A stretch of 64,000 bases of DNA. Source: an uncultured Algimonas sp. (GTDB lineage: Bacteria; Pseudomonadota; Alphaproteobacteria; Caulobacterales; Maricaulaceae). Positions within the stretch are counted from its first letter, which is position 1; every line of letters begins with the position of its first letter. Positions 38,415 to 46,437 of the stretch are shown in pieces. The stretch lies in assembly GCF_947498175.1 (NCBI RefSeq), contig NZ_CANMJB010000002.1, positions 62,001 to 126,000 of the forward strand, given 5' to 3'. Under the pieces are notes generated by a model that made no database searches, was not told the origin of the DNA, and worked only from the letters and a program-made list of their open reading frames with translations. Both the position numbers and the translations under genes were made by a program.

Positions 38415-39974
38415 CTATTTGGCCTCGTAGGTCCGGATCAGCTCGTCCATGAACCGCACGCCCCAGCCGGCATGGCCCTTGGGCGCGGTCGGCGTGGCGC
38501 TCTCGCGCCAGTCCACGCCGGCGATGTCCAAGTGGACCCAGGGCTGGTCTTGGGCGACGAAGGTGCCGACGACGGCGGCGCCGATGGACGCGCCCGGCGA
38601 CCCGGCCGTGGATTTGATGTCGGCGATGTCGGAGTCGATCTGGTCGAAGTGGCTGTCATGCAGGGGCAGAGGCCAGACTTCTTCGCCGGCGCGCTTGCCG
38701 ACCTCCATCATCTCCATGGCCAGGTCCCAGTCGCGCGTCAGCATGGCGCCGTAGTCGTCGCCCATGGCGCGGGCCGCGGATCCCGTCAGGGTCGCGATGT
38801 TGACCAACAGTTCTGGGTCGTATTTGGCTTGAGCATAGGCGACGGAGTCGGCCAGCAACAGGCGCCCTTCCGCATCGGTGCTCATCACTTCGATCGTGGT
38901 GCCGTTATAGGTGGTCAGCACGTCGCCCGGACGGATCGCGCTTGGACCCGGCATGTTCTCGGCCAGCGGCATTAGCCCGACGACATTGACGTCCGCGCCG
39001 CGCTTGGCCGTCGCCAGCAGCGTCCCGGCCACGGCGGCCGCGCCGGACAGATCGGACTTCATCAGCCATTGCCCCGCATTGGGCTTCAGGCTGATGCCGC
39101 CTGTATCGAAGGTGATGCCCTTGCCGACGAGGGCGATCGGCGCGTCGGACGCCGGCGCGCCGCGATATTCCAGGATCAACAGGCTCGGATCGTGAACGGA
39201 CCCCTGACCGACGCCGAGAATGCCCCCCATGCCTTCGCGTTCCAGTTCACGCAGACCCAGCACGGTCAGGCGCAGGTTCGGCACGCCGCGCGCCGCCGCC
39301 TGAACGCGCTTGACGAATTCCTCGGGATAGACGCTCATGCCGGGTTCGTTGCCCAGATCGCGCGTCAGGGTGACGCCGTCGATCAGGGCAGTGTATTCGC
39401 GGTCCATGCGCGACTGGTCCGCCGCCGGATTGGACACGATGAACTTGACGTCGCGGTCGTCGTCCGGCCGGTCGATCACGCCCTTCTGCCCGGTCATGCC
39501 GGTTTTGTAGGTCGTGAACGTGTAGTCGCCCAGACCGTAGCCGACGGCGATCTCGGATGCCGGGGTCGGCACCGACGTGTTCAATCCGGCCGTGACGACG
39601 GCCAGGTTGCCGTCGCCGGGTGCGGCTGCGGTGTGGCCGCCCAGATCGTGCAGCTGGCGGCGGGTCAACGGCCCGTCGCCCGTGCCGATCACCGTCACCG
39701 CGTCGAAGTCGCCCAGCCCGTAGAAGGTCTTGTGCGTGCCGAAGCCGCCGTCGAAGCCGGAGGCGCGGATCGCGCGGTTCAGCGCATTCAGATCGGACGT
39801 GCCCATCATGTCGCCGATAGCGGGCAAGGACAGGCCGTCATTGAGGTAGAGGACGACATTGTCGGCCTCCGTGCCCTTGAGCGACCCGAAGGTGACGGTG
39901 TCGGCGGCCATTGCAAGCGGGGCGGCGGAGAGGGCGAGCGCCAGCGATCCGGCGATGATTGATGTGCGTTTCAT
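38415..39974 (-). CDS. Exported M17-family leucyl aminopeptidase
   Basis: A 519-residue M17 aminopeptidase. The catalytic core is intact: GKGITFDTGGISLKP (metal ligand Asp and catalytic Lys), KSDLSGAAAV and STDAEGRLLLAD. The last motif has Ser where the family consensus is Asn (NTDAEGRL). Unlike textbook cytoplasmic PepA it carries a clear Sec signal peptide (residues 1-24, ending PLAMA), so it should work in the periplasm. There it could trim peptides together with the S46 enzyme. The stop is 85 bp upstream of the PilZ start. AAAGGA precedes the ATG. Confidence 0.9.
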   Translation of the reverse strand: MKRTSIIAGSLALALSAAPLAMAADTVTFGSLKGTEADNVVLYLNDGLSLPAIGDMMGTSDLNALNRAIRASGFDGGFGTHKTFYGLGDFDAVTVIGTGDGPLTRRQLHDLGGHTAAAPGDGNLAVVTAGLNTSVPTPASEIAVGYGLGDYTFTTYKTGMTGQKGVIDRPDDDRDVKFIVSNPAADQSRMDREYTALIDGVTLTRDLGNEPGMSVYPEEFVKRVQAAARGVPNLRLTVLGLRELEREGMGGILGVGQGSVHDPSLLILEYRGAPASDAPIALVGKGITFDTGGISLKPNAGQWLMKSDLSGAAAVAGTLLATAKRGADVNVVGLMPLAENMPGPSAIRPGDVLTTYNGTTIEVMSTDAEGRLLLADSVAYAQAKYDPELLVNIATLTGSAARAMGDDYGAMLTRDWDLAMEMMEVGKRAGEEVWPLPLHDSHFDQIDSDIADIKSTAGSPGASIGAAVVGTFVAQDQPWVHLDIAGVDWRESATPTAPKGHAGWGVRFMDELIRTYEAK

Positions 39975-40044
39975 GGAAGAGCGTCCTTTCTTTGGTCTTT
40001 CCGGCAGAATGACGCGTCAATGGCGGTCTGCCAACCTATACGGT

Positions 40045-40980
40045 CTATAGGCTGTCCCTTTCGGCGGTCGGGCCCGGCTCCAGCACGTCGGCGGCGGCCT
40101 GTGTCAGCAACTCGCCGATCGTCTGGAATTTCTCGGACAGAGGCGAGGTCGGCCGCCAGATCAGGGCGATATCGCGTTCGGCTTCGGGCGCGTCGATGCG
40201 GCGCACGGCCAACCCGGGATCGTCATAGGCTTCGGAGCGCATGTAGAGGCTGGGCATGATCGCGACCGACCCGCCCATCGCGGCCATCTGGCGCACCGCA
40301 TCCAGGCTGGTACCCTCATACTCCGTGCTGATCTTCGCCCCCGCCATATCGGCCAATCGGCGCACGATGATCGATAGCTTGTGGCCGTAGCCCAGCGTCA
40401 GCAGATCGCGCCCGGCCAGATCGGCGGCCGGGACGGGTCCGGATATGCGCGCCAGCGGATCGTCCGGCGCCACGCCGAGATAGAGGTCTTCGTGGAACAG
40501 GGTCATGATGCGCATGCCGACATGGTCCTCCGGTGTGGAAATGATCACGTCGAGGCGGCCGTCCTCCAGATGGGCGTGCAGATCGACCGTCCGTTCCTCG
40601 CGCACGACGATGCGCAGGTCCGGATAGAGCCGGTGCAGGCGCCGGACCGCCAACGGCAACAGGTAGGGCCCGATGGAGGGCAGGGTGCCGAGCCGGATGC
40701 GCCCCGCCAGGGTCTGCCCGGCTTCGCGCGCCGTGGTGCGGAAGGCGTCCATGTCGCGCAGGATGATGCGCGCCCGGGCCGCCAGCTCTTCGCCGATCGG
40801 GGTCAGCGGAGCGCCGCCGCGGCCGCGTTCGACCAGGACCGTGCCCAGTACGTCCTCCATGTCGCGAAGCTGCGTGGACAGGCTGGGCTGCGAAACATGG
40901 GCGAGCTTGGCTGCACCGGAGAAGGTTCCGGCTTCGTCGATGGCGACCAGATATTGCAGCTGGCGCAAAGTCGGTTTCAT
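40045..40980 (-). CDS. OxyR-like LysR-family regulator without cysteines
   Basis: A 311-residue LysR regulator with an N-terminal winged helix (LRQLQYLVAIDEAGTFSGAA, VSQPSLSTQLRDME) and a periplasmic-binding-like effector domain. The sequence is closest in pattern to OxyR, including LLTLGYGHKL where OxyR has its peroxide-sensing Cys in LLMLEDGHCL-type sequence. Here that position is Lys, and there is no cysteine anywhere in the protein. It therefore cannot use the disulphide switch. The divergent small ORF at 41122 and the ATAG-N7-CTAT element at 41026-41040 sit just upstream. The start has GAGGGG nine bases before ATG. Confidence 0.87.
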   Translation of the reverse strand: MKPTLRQLQYLVAIDEAGTFSGAAKLAHVSQPSLSTQLRDMEDVLGTVLVERGRGGAPLTPIGEELAARARIILRDMDAFRTTAREAGQTLAGRIRLGTLPSIGPYLLPLAVRRLHRLYPDLRIVVREERTVDLHAHLEDGRLDVIISTPEDHVGMRIMTLFHEDLYLGVAPDDPLARISGPVPAADLAGRDLLTLGYGHKLSIIVRRLADMAGAKISTEYEGTSLDAVRQMAAMGGSVAIMPSLYMRSEAYDDPGLAVRRIDAPEAERDIALIWRPTSPLSEKFQTIGELLTQAAADVLEPGPTAERDSL

Positions 40981-41024
40981 GAAAGTGCACGCCCCTCGAA
41001 TACGGGCGAGACGCCCGGATTGCG

Positions 41025-41041
41025 TATAGGCTTGGCCTATA
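41025..41041. promoter_or_regulatory. OxyR/LysR-type operator between lysR and the small ORF
   Basis: TATAGGC-TTG-GCCTATA is a perfect 17-bp dyad and contains ATAG-N7-CTAT, exactly one half of the OxyR consensus. The next expected ATAG, at 41048, reads ATTC, so the second half is degenerate. It lies 45 bp before the LysR start codon and 81 bp before the small ORF, the usual place for LysR autoregulation and divergent activation. Confidence 0.6.
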
Positions 41042-41121
41042 AGCTATATTCGATACTTATGCTAACCCTAAAACCGATCCATGCGTATCTTTGTCGAGCG
41101 AACACGAAAGGAGATCAGACC

Positions 41122-41298
41122 ATGTTTCGCCTGACATCTGCAACCACCCCCGTTCCGGGCCATGCCGGGTCCGCCCCGTCCTGGCGATCACACCCGGCCG
41201 ACCGGGTGGGTTTGCCCGATCGCTTCGAAAACGTTCCCTTGCGTCTGTCGAGCCGGCGCCGCAAATCCCGCGTCGCCGTTCAGGTCAACGGCCTCTGA
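41122..41298 (+). CDS. Small basic protein, 58 residues, divergent from the LysR gene
   Basis: ATG 41122 is preceded by AAAGGAG at ideal spacing, one of the best ribosome sites in the window. The product starts MFRLTSATTPVPGH and ends in an Arg/Lys-rich stretch SRRRKSRVAVQVNGL. There is no signal peptide or transmembrane helix and no recognised family. It lies behind the OxyR-type dyad, so it may be a target of the adjacent regulator. It could also be a leader peptide for what follows, but nhaA starts 308 bp later beyond a strong hairpin. Coding status rests on the ribosome site and position only. Confidence 0.5.
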   Translation: MFRLTSATTPVPGHAGSAPSWRSHPADRVGLPDRFENVPLRLSSRRRKSRVAVQVNGL

Positions 41299-41426
41299 TA
41301 TCCGCTTGTGTCGAGCAACGGAAAAGGGCCGGGGCCGGCTTCGTCGCACCATGGGCGCGACGGCATGATGGCCCCATCCTTTCCGGGCGCGAAGATGCCA
41401 CCCTCATGCTTCGCGCCACTTTCCAA

Positions 41427-41458
41427 GACCGTGTCCGGCATCCCTACCGGACGCGGTC
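41427..41458 (+). terminator. Strong hairpin between the small ORF and nhaA
   Basis: GACCGTGTCCGG and CCGGACGCGGTC pair over 12 bp with one G-T type mismatch around CATCCCTA. They are followed by GTTCGCTTGTTTGTGG, a T-rich but interrupted tail. It probably ends the small-ORF transcript. The rest of 41299-41605 (307 bp) holds no gene I can support; its AT-rich right end should contain the nhaA promoter. Confidence 0.5.
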
Positions 41459-41605
41459 GTTCGCTTGTTTGTGGACCTGTCGCTTAACTCCGGATAAGTC
41501 ATTCACAAGCTCCATTTGAAATCATAGCAAAAGTTAAGTTCAGCGGTTCTCTCCTGTCGCCCGATCGACTAGGCCTATGCCGTAACGTTTACAGAAAGCC
41601 CCGTC

Positions 41606-42883
41606 ATGAGCGACAATCCGGCCCTAAGATCGCCGTCCCGCACGATCCGTACACGCGTCATGGATTTCATCCATCTGGAAGCGTCGGGCGGCATCGTGCT
41701 GATGTTCACCGCCTTGCTGGCGCTGATCGCCAACAATTCGCTTCTGGCATCGGGCTACTCCGGCATCCTCAACACGCCGGTCGTCGTGCAGTTCGGCGCC
41801 TTCGAGATCGCCAAGCCGTTCCTGCTCTGGATCAATGACGGATTGATGGCGATCTTCTTCTTCCTCGTCGGGCTGGAGATCAAACGCGAGGTGCTGGACG
41901 GCGAACTGTCGTCCCTCGACAAGGCGTCCCTGCCGCTTTTCGCCGCCGTCGGTGGCATCGCCGCTCCGGCGCTGGTCTATCTTTTCTTCAACTACAACGA
42001 TCCGGTGACCGTGTCGGGTTGGGCCATTCCGGCCGCGACCGACATCGCGTTCGCGCTGGGCATTCTGGCGCTGCTGGGGCCGCGGGTCCCCGCGTCGCTG
42101 AAGATCTTCCTGCTGGCCGTGGCCATCATCGACGATCTGGCGGCCATCATCATCATCGCGCTCTTCTACACCGAAAACCTGAGCCTGGTCGCCCTGTCCT
42201 GGGCGGCGGCCGGCACGGTCGGCCTGTTCGCCCTGAACCGGTTCAAGGTCATGCGCATCCTGCCTTACGCGCTGATCGGCATCTTCGTCTGGGCGGCCGT
42301 GTTGAAGTCCGGGGTCCACGCGACCTTGGCGGGCGTCATCACCGCGCTGGCCATTCCGCTGGCCCGGCCGAACCCGGACGAGCCGTCACCCTTGCGCCGG
42401 GCCGAACACGGTCTGCACATCTGGGTCGCCTTCTTGATCCTGCCGCTCTTCGCCTTCGCCAATGCGGGCGTTTCGCTGGCCGGATTGTCGTTGGCCGACG
42501 TGCTCGCCCCCGTGCCGCTCGGCATCGCGCTGGGCCTGTTCTTCGGCAAGCAGATCGGCGTGTTCCTGCTGTCTTTCGTGGCCGTTAAAATGGGGCTGGC
42601 CAAGCTGCCGCAGGGCGCGAACTGGATGCAGGTCTACGGCGTCGCCTGCCTGACCGGTGTCGGCTTCACTATGTCGCTCTTCATCGGCACGCTCGCCTTC
42701 GACGATGCCTATCTGCTCAACGGCGTGCGCCTGGGCGTGCTGATGGGGTCCATCGCGTCCGGCCTGCTGGGTTACTTCCTGTTACGGATGTCGTGCAAGG
42801 ACTGCCCGACCGACGATTCCGTCGTGGACGCGATCGAGGAACTGGGCGAAGAGGTGCGCGAAGCGACAGGCAGTTCGGCTTAG
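41606..42883 (+). CDS. nhaA: Na+/H+ antiporter NhaA
   Basis: A 425-residue NhaA-family antiporter with about 12 transmembrane helices. The discontinuous-helix region IPAATDIAFALGIL and the essential adjacent aspartates in LLAVAIIDDLAAI are present, as is FFLVGLEIKREVLDGEL near the N terminus. It exports Na+ (or Li+) in exchange for H+ across the inner membrane. It heads a plus-strand row of NhaA, a permease fusion, SbtA and a PII-like gene with gaps of only 34, 35 and 4 bp. The row is likely one operon that exports the Na+ brought in with bicarbonate. This physiological link is inference. Confidence 0.93.
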   Translation: MSDNPALRSPSRTIRTRVMDFIHLEASGGIVLMFTALLALIANNSLLASGYSGILNTPVVVQFGAFEIAKPFLLWINDGLMAIFFFLVGLEIKREVLDGELSSLDKASLPLFAAVGGIAAPALVYLFFNYNDPVTVSGWAIPAATDIAFALGILALLGPRVPASLKIFLLAVAIIDDLAAIIIIALFYTENLSLVALSWAAAGTVGLFALNRFKVMRILPYALIGIFVWAAVLKSGVHATLAGVITALAIPLARPNPDEPSPLRRAEHGLHIWVAFLILPLFAFANAGVSLAGLSLADVLAPVPLGIALGLFFGKQIGVFLLSFVAVKMGLAKLPQGANWMQVYGVACLTGVGFTMSLFIGTLAFDDAYLLNGVRLGVLMGSIASGLLGYFLLRMSCKDCPTDDSVVDAIEELGEEVREATGSSA

Positions 42884-42917
42884 GCCGGATTCGCGTCGGA
42901 TACGCACTGGAGACATG

Positions 42918-45092
42918 ATGGCAAGTTCTGCGGAAACCCCGTCCATTGACGTGGTCGACACCGGGGCCGGCGAAGGGACGGCGGGCGGCAAGAAACTCGC
43001 CCGCAATCTCGGCCTGTTCGACGTCTATTCGATCTCGACCGGCGCGATGTTCAGCTCGGGACTGTTCCTGCTGCCGGGCATCGCGGCCGCCGCGACCGGC
43101 AATTCGGTCTTCCTGGCCTATTTCTTCGCCGGGTTCCTGATCCTGCCCGCCATGTACTGCATGGCGGAACTGGCGACCGCCATGCCCAAGTCTGGTGGAA
43201 CCTACTATTTCCTCGACCGGGCCATGGGTCCGCTGGTCGGAACGATCGGCGGGTTCGGCTCCTGGATCGCGGTCGTGTTCAAGGCCGCCTTCGCCCTGGT
43301 CGGCATGGGCGCCTATATCGGCATCTATCTCGACCTGCCATTTTCCATCACCGCCATGGTCCTCGCGATCGCCTTCGGCTTGATCAATGTTTTCGGCGCG
43401 AAGGAGACAACCAGGCTGCAACGCTGGCTCGTCACCACGCTGGTCGTCATCCTGCTGGGCTTCACGCTGCTGGGTCTCGTGGCCGCCTCGCGCGGGCCGG
43501 AGCCGTTCCTGCAGCTCAATGCCGATTACGGCGACTTCTTCCTGTCCGGCACGGTCGGCTTCGTCTCGACCATCGGGCTGGTCTTCGTGTCCTATGCGGG
43601 CCTGACCAAGCTCACCAGCGTGGCCGAGGAAATCAAGGATCCGGACCGCAACATCCCGCTCGGCATGACCCTGTCGCTCCTGACGGCGACGGTGCTCTAC
43701 ACGCTCGGCACCTTCGTGCTGATCAAGGTGCTGGAACCCGAAGCCCTGTTCGGCAGCCTGACGCCGATCGCCGATGCGGGCCGGGTCTTCATGGGCAACT
43801 GGCCGCTCGACCTGGGCGTGATCCTGATCGTCGTCGCCGCCATCGCCGCTTTCGCGTCGACCGGCAATGCCGGGATCATGAGCGCGTCGCGCTACCCCTA
43901 CGCCATGGCCAAGGACAAACTGCTGCCGGACCGATTCGGCACGCTGGGCAAGTTCAAGACGCCGACCGTATCGATCATCTTCACCGTCCTCGTCATGATC
44001 GCCGTCATCGCCATCTTCGACGTGGCCGAGGTCGCCAAGCTCGCCTCCGCCTTCCAGCTGCTGCTGTTCATCTTCGTCTGCATCGCCGTCATCGTGATGC
44101 GCGAAAGCCGCATCCCGACCTACAAGCCGGGTTTCCGCACTCCGCTCTATCCGTGGGTGCCGATCGCGGGCGTGCTGATCGGGTTCTGGCTGATCATCGA
44201 GATGGGCGTGCTGGCCATCGGATTCACGGGCATGCTCGCGATCCTGGGCGTGCTCTGGTACAATTTCTACGCCTCCAAGCGGGTCGAGCGCCGCGGCGCC
44301 ATCTTCCACGTGGCCGACCGCATGGGCCGCAACGTCTATGAGGGGCTGGAACATGAATTGATGACCATCATCAACGACCGGACCCAGGGCGAGAACCTGT
44401 CCTACGAGGCCGTCATCGCGCGGTCCCTCGTCACGGACTTCCGCTACGGCCGCTACGATTTCGACCAGCTGGTCGATCTGATGGCCGAGGAAGGCGAAGA
44501 TCGCTACGGCATGGCGCCGGATCTGACGCGGGCCATCATCGCGACCTTCCCGCCCGCCTTTCGCCCGATCAGCGACGGGGTGCGCCTGACCCGTTATGTC
44601 GATCCGCGCGTGACCGAACCGGAACTGTACATCTTCCGCTTCGGCCCCAAGGCCCGGATCGAGATCGACCTGCCCGACACGGACGATATCCACACATTGA
44701 TGGTGCTGATCGCGCCGGCCAAGCCGGCCGGGCTCGACATGCGCATCGCCGGTCACCTGGCCGAGATCGTCCAGGGCGAAGGGTTCGAGCGCCGCTGGCT
44801 GTCCGCCCAGTCCGAAGCCGAGCTCACCGATGTCCTCGTCCGTGACGACCACTTCCTCCACGTACCGGTCGAAAAGCTGCCACGCGTCAAGGCACAGATC
44901 GGCAAGACCGTCCGTGAACTGACCGGCATGGGCGATGTCGTCGTGGCGTTGATCGAACGGGGGTCCAAGACCATGATCGCGACGCCGGACAATGTGCTGA
45001 TGGCGGGCGACATCGTTGCGCTGGTCGGCGAACCGGACGATCTGATCCGACTGCGCCGCGCCCCGGCCAAACAGACCCCCGAAGAGGAATAG
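42918..45092 (+). CDS. APC-superfamily permease fused to EIIA-like and TrkA-C-like domains
   Basis: A 724-residue fusion. Residues about 30-440 form an amino-acid-permease (APC) core with 12 helices, including GLFDVYSISTGAMFSSGLFLLPG and the TM6 region FVSYAGLTKLTSVAEEIKDP. The cytoplasmic tail has an EIIA type-2-like domain (about 510-645; IHTLMVLIAPAKPAGLDMRI). Its usual phosphorylated His motif seems replaced (RLTRYVDP). An RCK/TrkA-C-like domain follows (about 650-715; MGDVVVALIERGSKTMIATP). ATG 42918 fits the GGAGA ribosome site better than 42915. A regulated Na+-linked amino acid or ion carrier is likely; the substrate is unknown. Confidence 0.82.
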   Translation: MASSAETPSIDVVDTGAGEGTAGGKKLARNLGLFDVYSISTGAMFSSGLFLLPGIAAAATGNSVFLAYFFAGFLILPAMYCMAELATAMPKSGGTYYFLDRAMGPLVGTIGGFGSWIAVVFKAAFALVGMGAYIGIYLDLPFSITAMVLAIAFGLINVFGAKETTRLQRWLVTTLVVILLGFTLLGLVAASRGPEPFLQLNADYGDFFLSGTVGFVSTIGLVFVSYAGLTKLTSVAEEIKDPDRNIPLGMTLSLLTATVLYTLGTFVLIKVLEPEALFGSLTPIADAGRVFMGNWPLDLGVILIVVAAIAAFASTGNAGIMSASRYPYAMAKDKLLPDRFGTLGKFKTPTVSIIFTVLVMIAVIAIFDVAEVAKLASAFQLLLFIFVCIAVIVMRESRIPTYKPGFRTPLYPWVPIAGVLIGFWLIIEMGVLAIGFTGMLAILGVLWYNFYASKRVERRGAIFHVADRMGRNVYEGLEHELMTIINDRTQGENLSYEAVIARSLVTDFRYGRYDFDQLVDLMAEEGEDRYGMAPDLTRAIIATFPPAFRPISDGVRLTRYVDPRVTEPELYIFRFGPKARIEIDLPDTDDIHTLMVLIAPAKPAGLDMRIAGHLAEIVQGEGFERRWLSAQSEAELTDVLVRDDHFLHVPVEKLPRVKAQIGKTVRELTGMGDVVVALIERGSKTMIATPDNVLMAGDIVALVGEPDDLIRLRRAPAKQTPEEE

Positions 45093-45127
45093 ACCGCGCC
45101 TATGGGCGCGGATGAGAGGGGAGGCTC

Positions 45128-46108
45128 ATGACCGCACTCGACACGCTTCTCTCGCCGGTCGTGATGTTCTTCGCGCTCGGTCTGGTCGCCGCGCTGCTGC
45201 GCTCGCCGATGGACGTGCCGCAGGCCTTCGCCAAGGGTCTGGCCGTCTATCTGATGATGGCGATCGGGCTGAAGGGCGGCGTGGAGATGTCCAAGACCGC
45301 GATGGACGCGCAGGTCTTCGCCGTGTTCGGCGCGGGCATCGGTCTGTCGTTCGGGCTGCCGCTGATCGCTTATGCCGCTCTGCGCCTGACTAGCGGCCTG
45401 TCCAAGACCGATGCTGCCGCCACGGCCGGCCATTACGGCTCCATCTCCATCGTGACGTTCGTGGCCGCCATCGACGCGCTGCGCATCGCGGACATCCCTT
45501 CTTCCGGCTATCTCGTGGCCGTCGCCGCGCTCATGGAAACGCCCGCCATCATCACGGCACTCTGGCTCGCCCTGCGTGGGTCGAAAAAGGACGCGGCGGA
45601 GGATGCGGTGCGCGACCGGGGCGAGTTGGCCCGCGAAGTGCTGCTCAACGCGTCCATCGTCGTGCTGATCGGCGCGCTGTTGATCGGACTCACGGCCGGA
45701 GAGGACGGCTACGAACGGCTCGCGCCTTTCTTCACCGCGCCGTTCCAGGGCATTCTCTGCCTGTTCATGCTCGATATGGGTCTGAACGCCGGACGGGGCC
45801 TGCGCCGCGGCTGGCGCAAGCTGGGCGTCGCGCCGATCGCCTTCGGCCTCTATATGCCGCTGATCGGCGCCTCCATCGGTGCGGGCCTGGCCGTGTTGAT
45901 CGGACTGCCGCCGGGCGACATGGTGCTGTTGATGGTGCTCTCGGCGTCGGCGTCCTACATCGCCGTGCCCGCGGCCATGCGGCTGGCCTTGCCGGAGTCC
46001 GATCCGTCCGTCTATCTGACACTCTCTTTGGGCGTGACGTTCCCGTTCAACATCGCGTTGGGCATCCCGCTCTATATCGGCGCCGCGACCCTATTGGCGG
46101 GAGGATGA
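45128..46108 (+). CDS. SbtA-family sodium-dependent bicarbonate permease (second copy)
   Basis: A 326-residue SbtA-family permease with the characteristic start MTALDTLLSPVVMFFALGLVAALLRSPM and LKGGVEM, as in cyanobacterial SbtA. The TAATAGHYGSISIVTFVAA-type segment of helix 3 is present, as is the second-half repeat (GLNAGRGL, ASASYIAVPAAMRLALPE). It has GAGAGGGGAGG before the ATG. It follows the permease fusion by 35 bp and precedes a PII-like gene by 4 bp. It looks nearer to classical SbtA than the copy at 174-1220. HCO3- as substrate is inferred from the family. Confidence 0.88.
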   Translation: MTALDTLLSPVVMFFALGLVAALLRSPMDVPQAFAKGLAVYLMMAIGLKGGVEMSKTAMDAQVFAVFGAGIGLSFGLPLIAYAALRLTSGLSKTDAAATAGHYGSISIVTFVAAIDALRIADIPSSGYLVAVAALMETPAIITALWLALRGSKKDAAEDAVRDRGELAREVLLNASIVVLIGALLIGLTAGEDGYERLAPFFTAPFQGILCLFMLDMGLNAGRGLRRGWRKLGVAPIAFGLYMPLIGASIGAGLAVLIGLPPGDMVLLMVLSASASYIAVPAAMRLALPESDPSVYLTLSLGVTFPFNIALGIPLYIGAATLLAGG

Positions 46109-46112
46109 TGCC

Positions 46113-46436
46113 ATGCCCCTGACAGCGAGCGGCAACGACAAGCTCCGCCTCGAACTGATCATCGAACGCCCGGCCTTGCGGCGGGCCGAAGACCTGCTGC
46201 GCGAAGCGGGCGTGACCGGCTGGACGGTCGTTCCCGCCATGAGCGGCTTCGGCGGCCAGACGCGCTGGTCGCGCGGCACGGACCTCAGCGGCTCGACCGA
46301 CATGGTCGTGCTGATCTGCATCGCGGACGAGGATGCGCTCGAACCCGCACTCAAGCGCATCTTGGAGCTGCTCGACAAACGCATCGGCGTGGTCAATGTT
46401 TCCGACGTGCGCGTGCTGCGGCCGGGGCTGTTCTGA
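46113..46436 (+). CDS. PII-like regulator of the second SbtA
   Basis: A 107-residue PII-fold protein with KLRLELIIERPALRRAEDLL for the first strand and helix. GVTGWTVVPAMSGFGGQTRW replaces the T-loop-like segment, and a C-terminal strand GVVNVSDVRVLRPGLF closes the sheet. It lies 4 bp after sbtA, the place SbtB takes in bicarbonate operons. It is not close to the PII protein at 1233-1547: the DYAGIVY strand of that protein is missing here, so the two pairs probably read different signals. No redox cysteine tail is present. It ends one base before the convergent AAA-ATPase gene. Confidence 0.78.
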   Translation: MPLTASGNDKLRLELIIERPALRRAEDLLREAGVTGWTVVPAMSGFGGQTRWSRGTDLSGSTDMVVLICIADEDALEPALKRILELLDKRIGVVNVSDVRVLRPGLF

Positions 46437-46437
46437 C

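Noticed and set aside
42717-44861. Minus-strand open frame opposite the permease fusion
   Set aside because: Antisense of membrane-protein codons giving Asp/Glu/Arg/Gln-rich sequence; no start site and no family.
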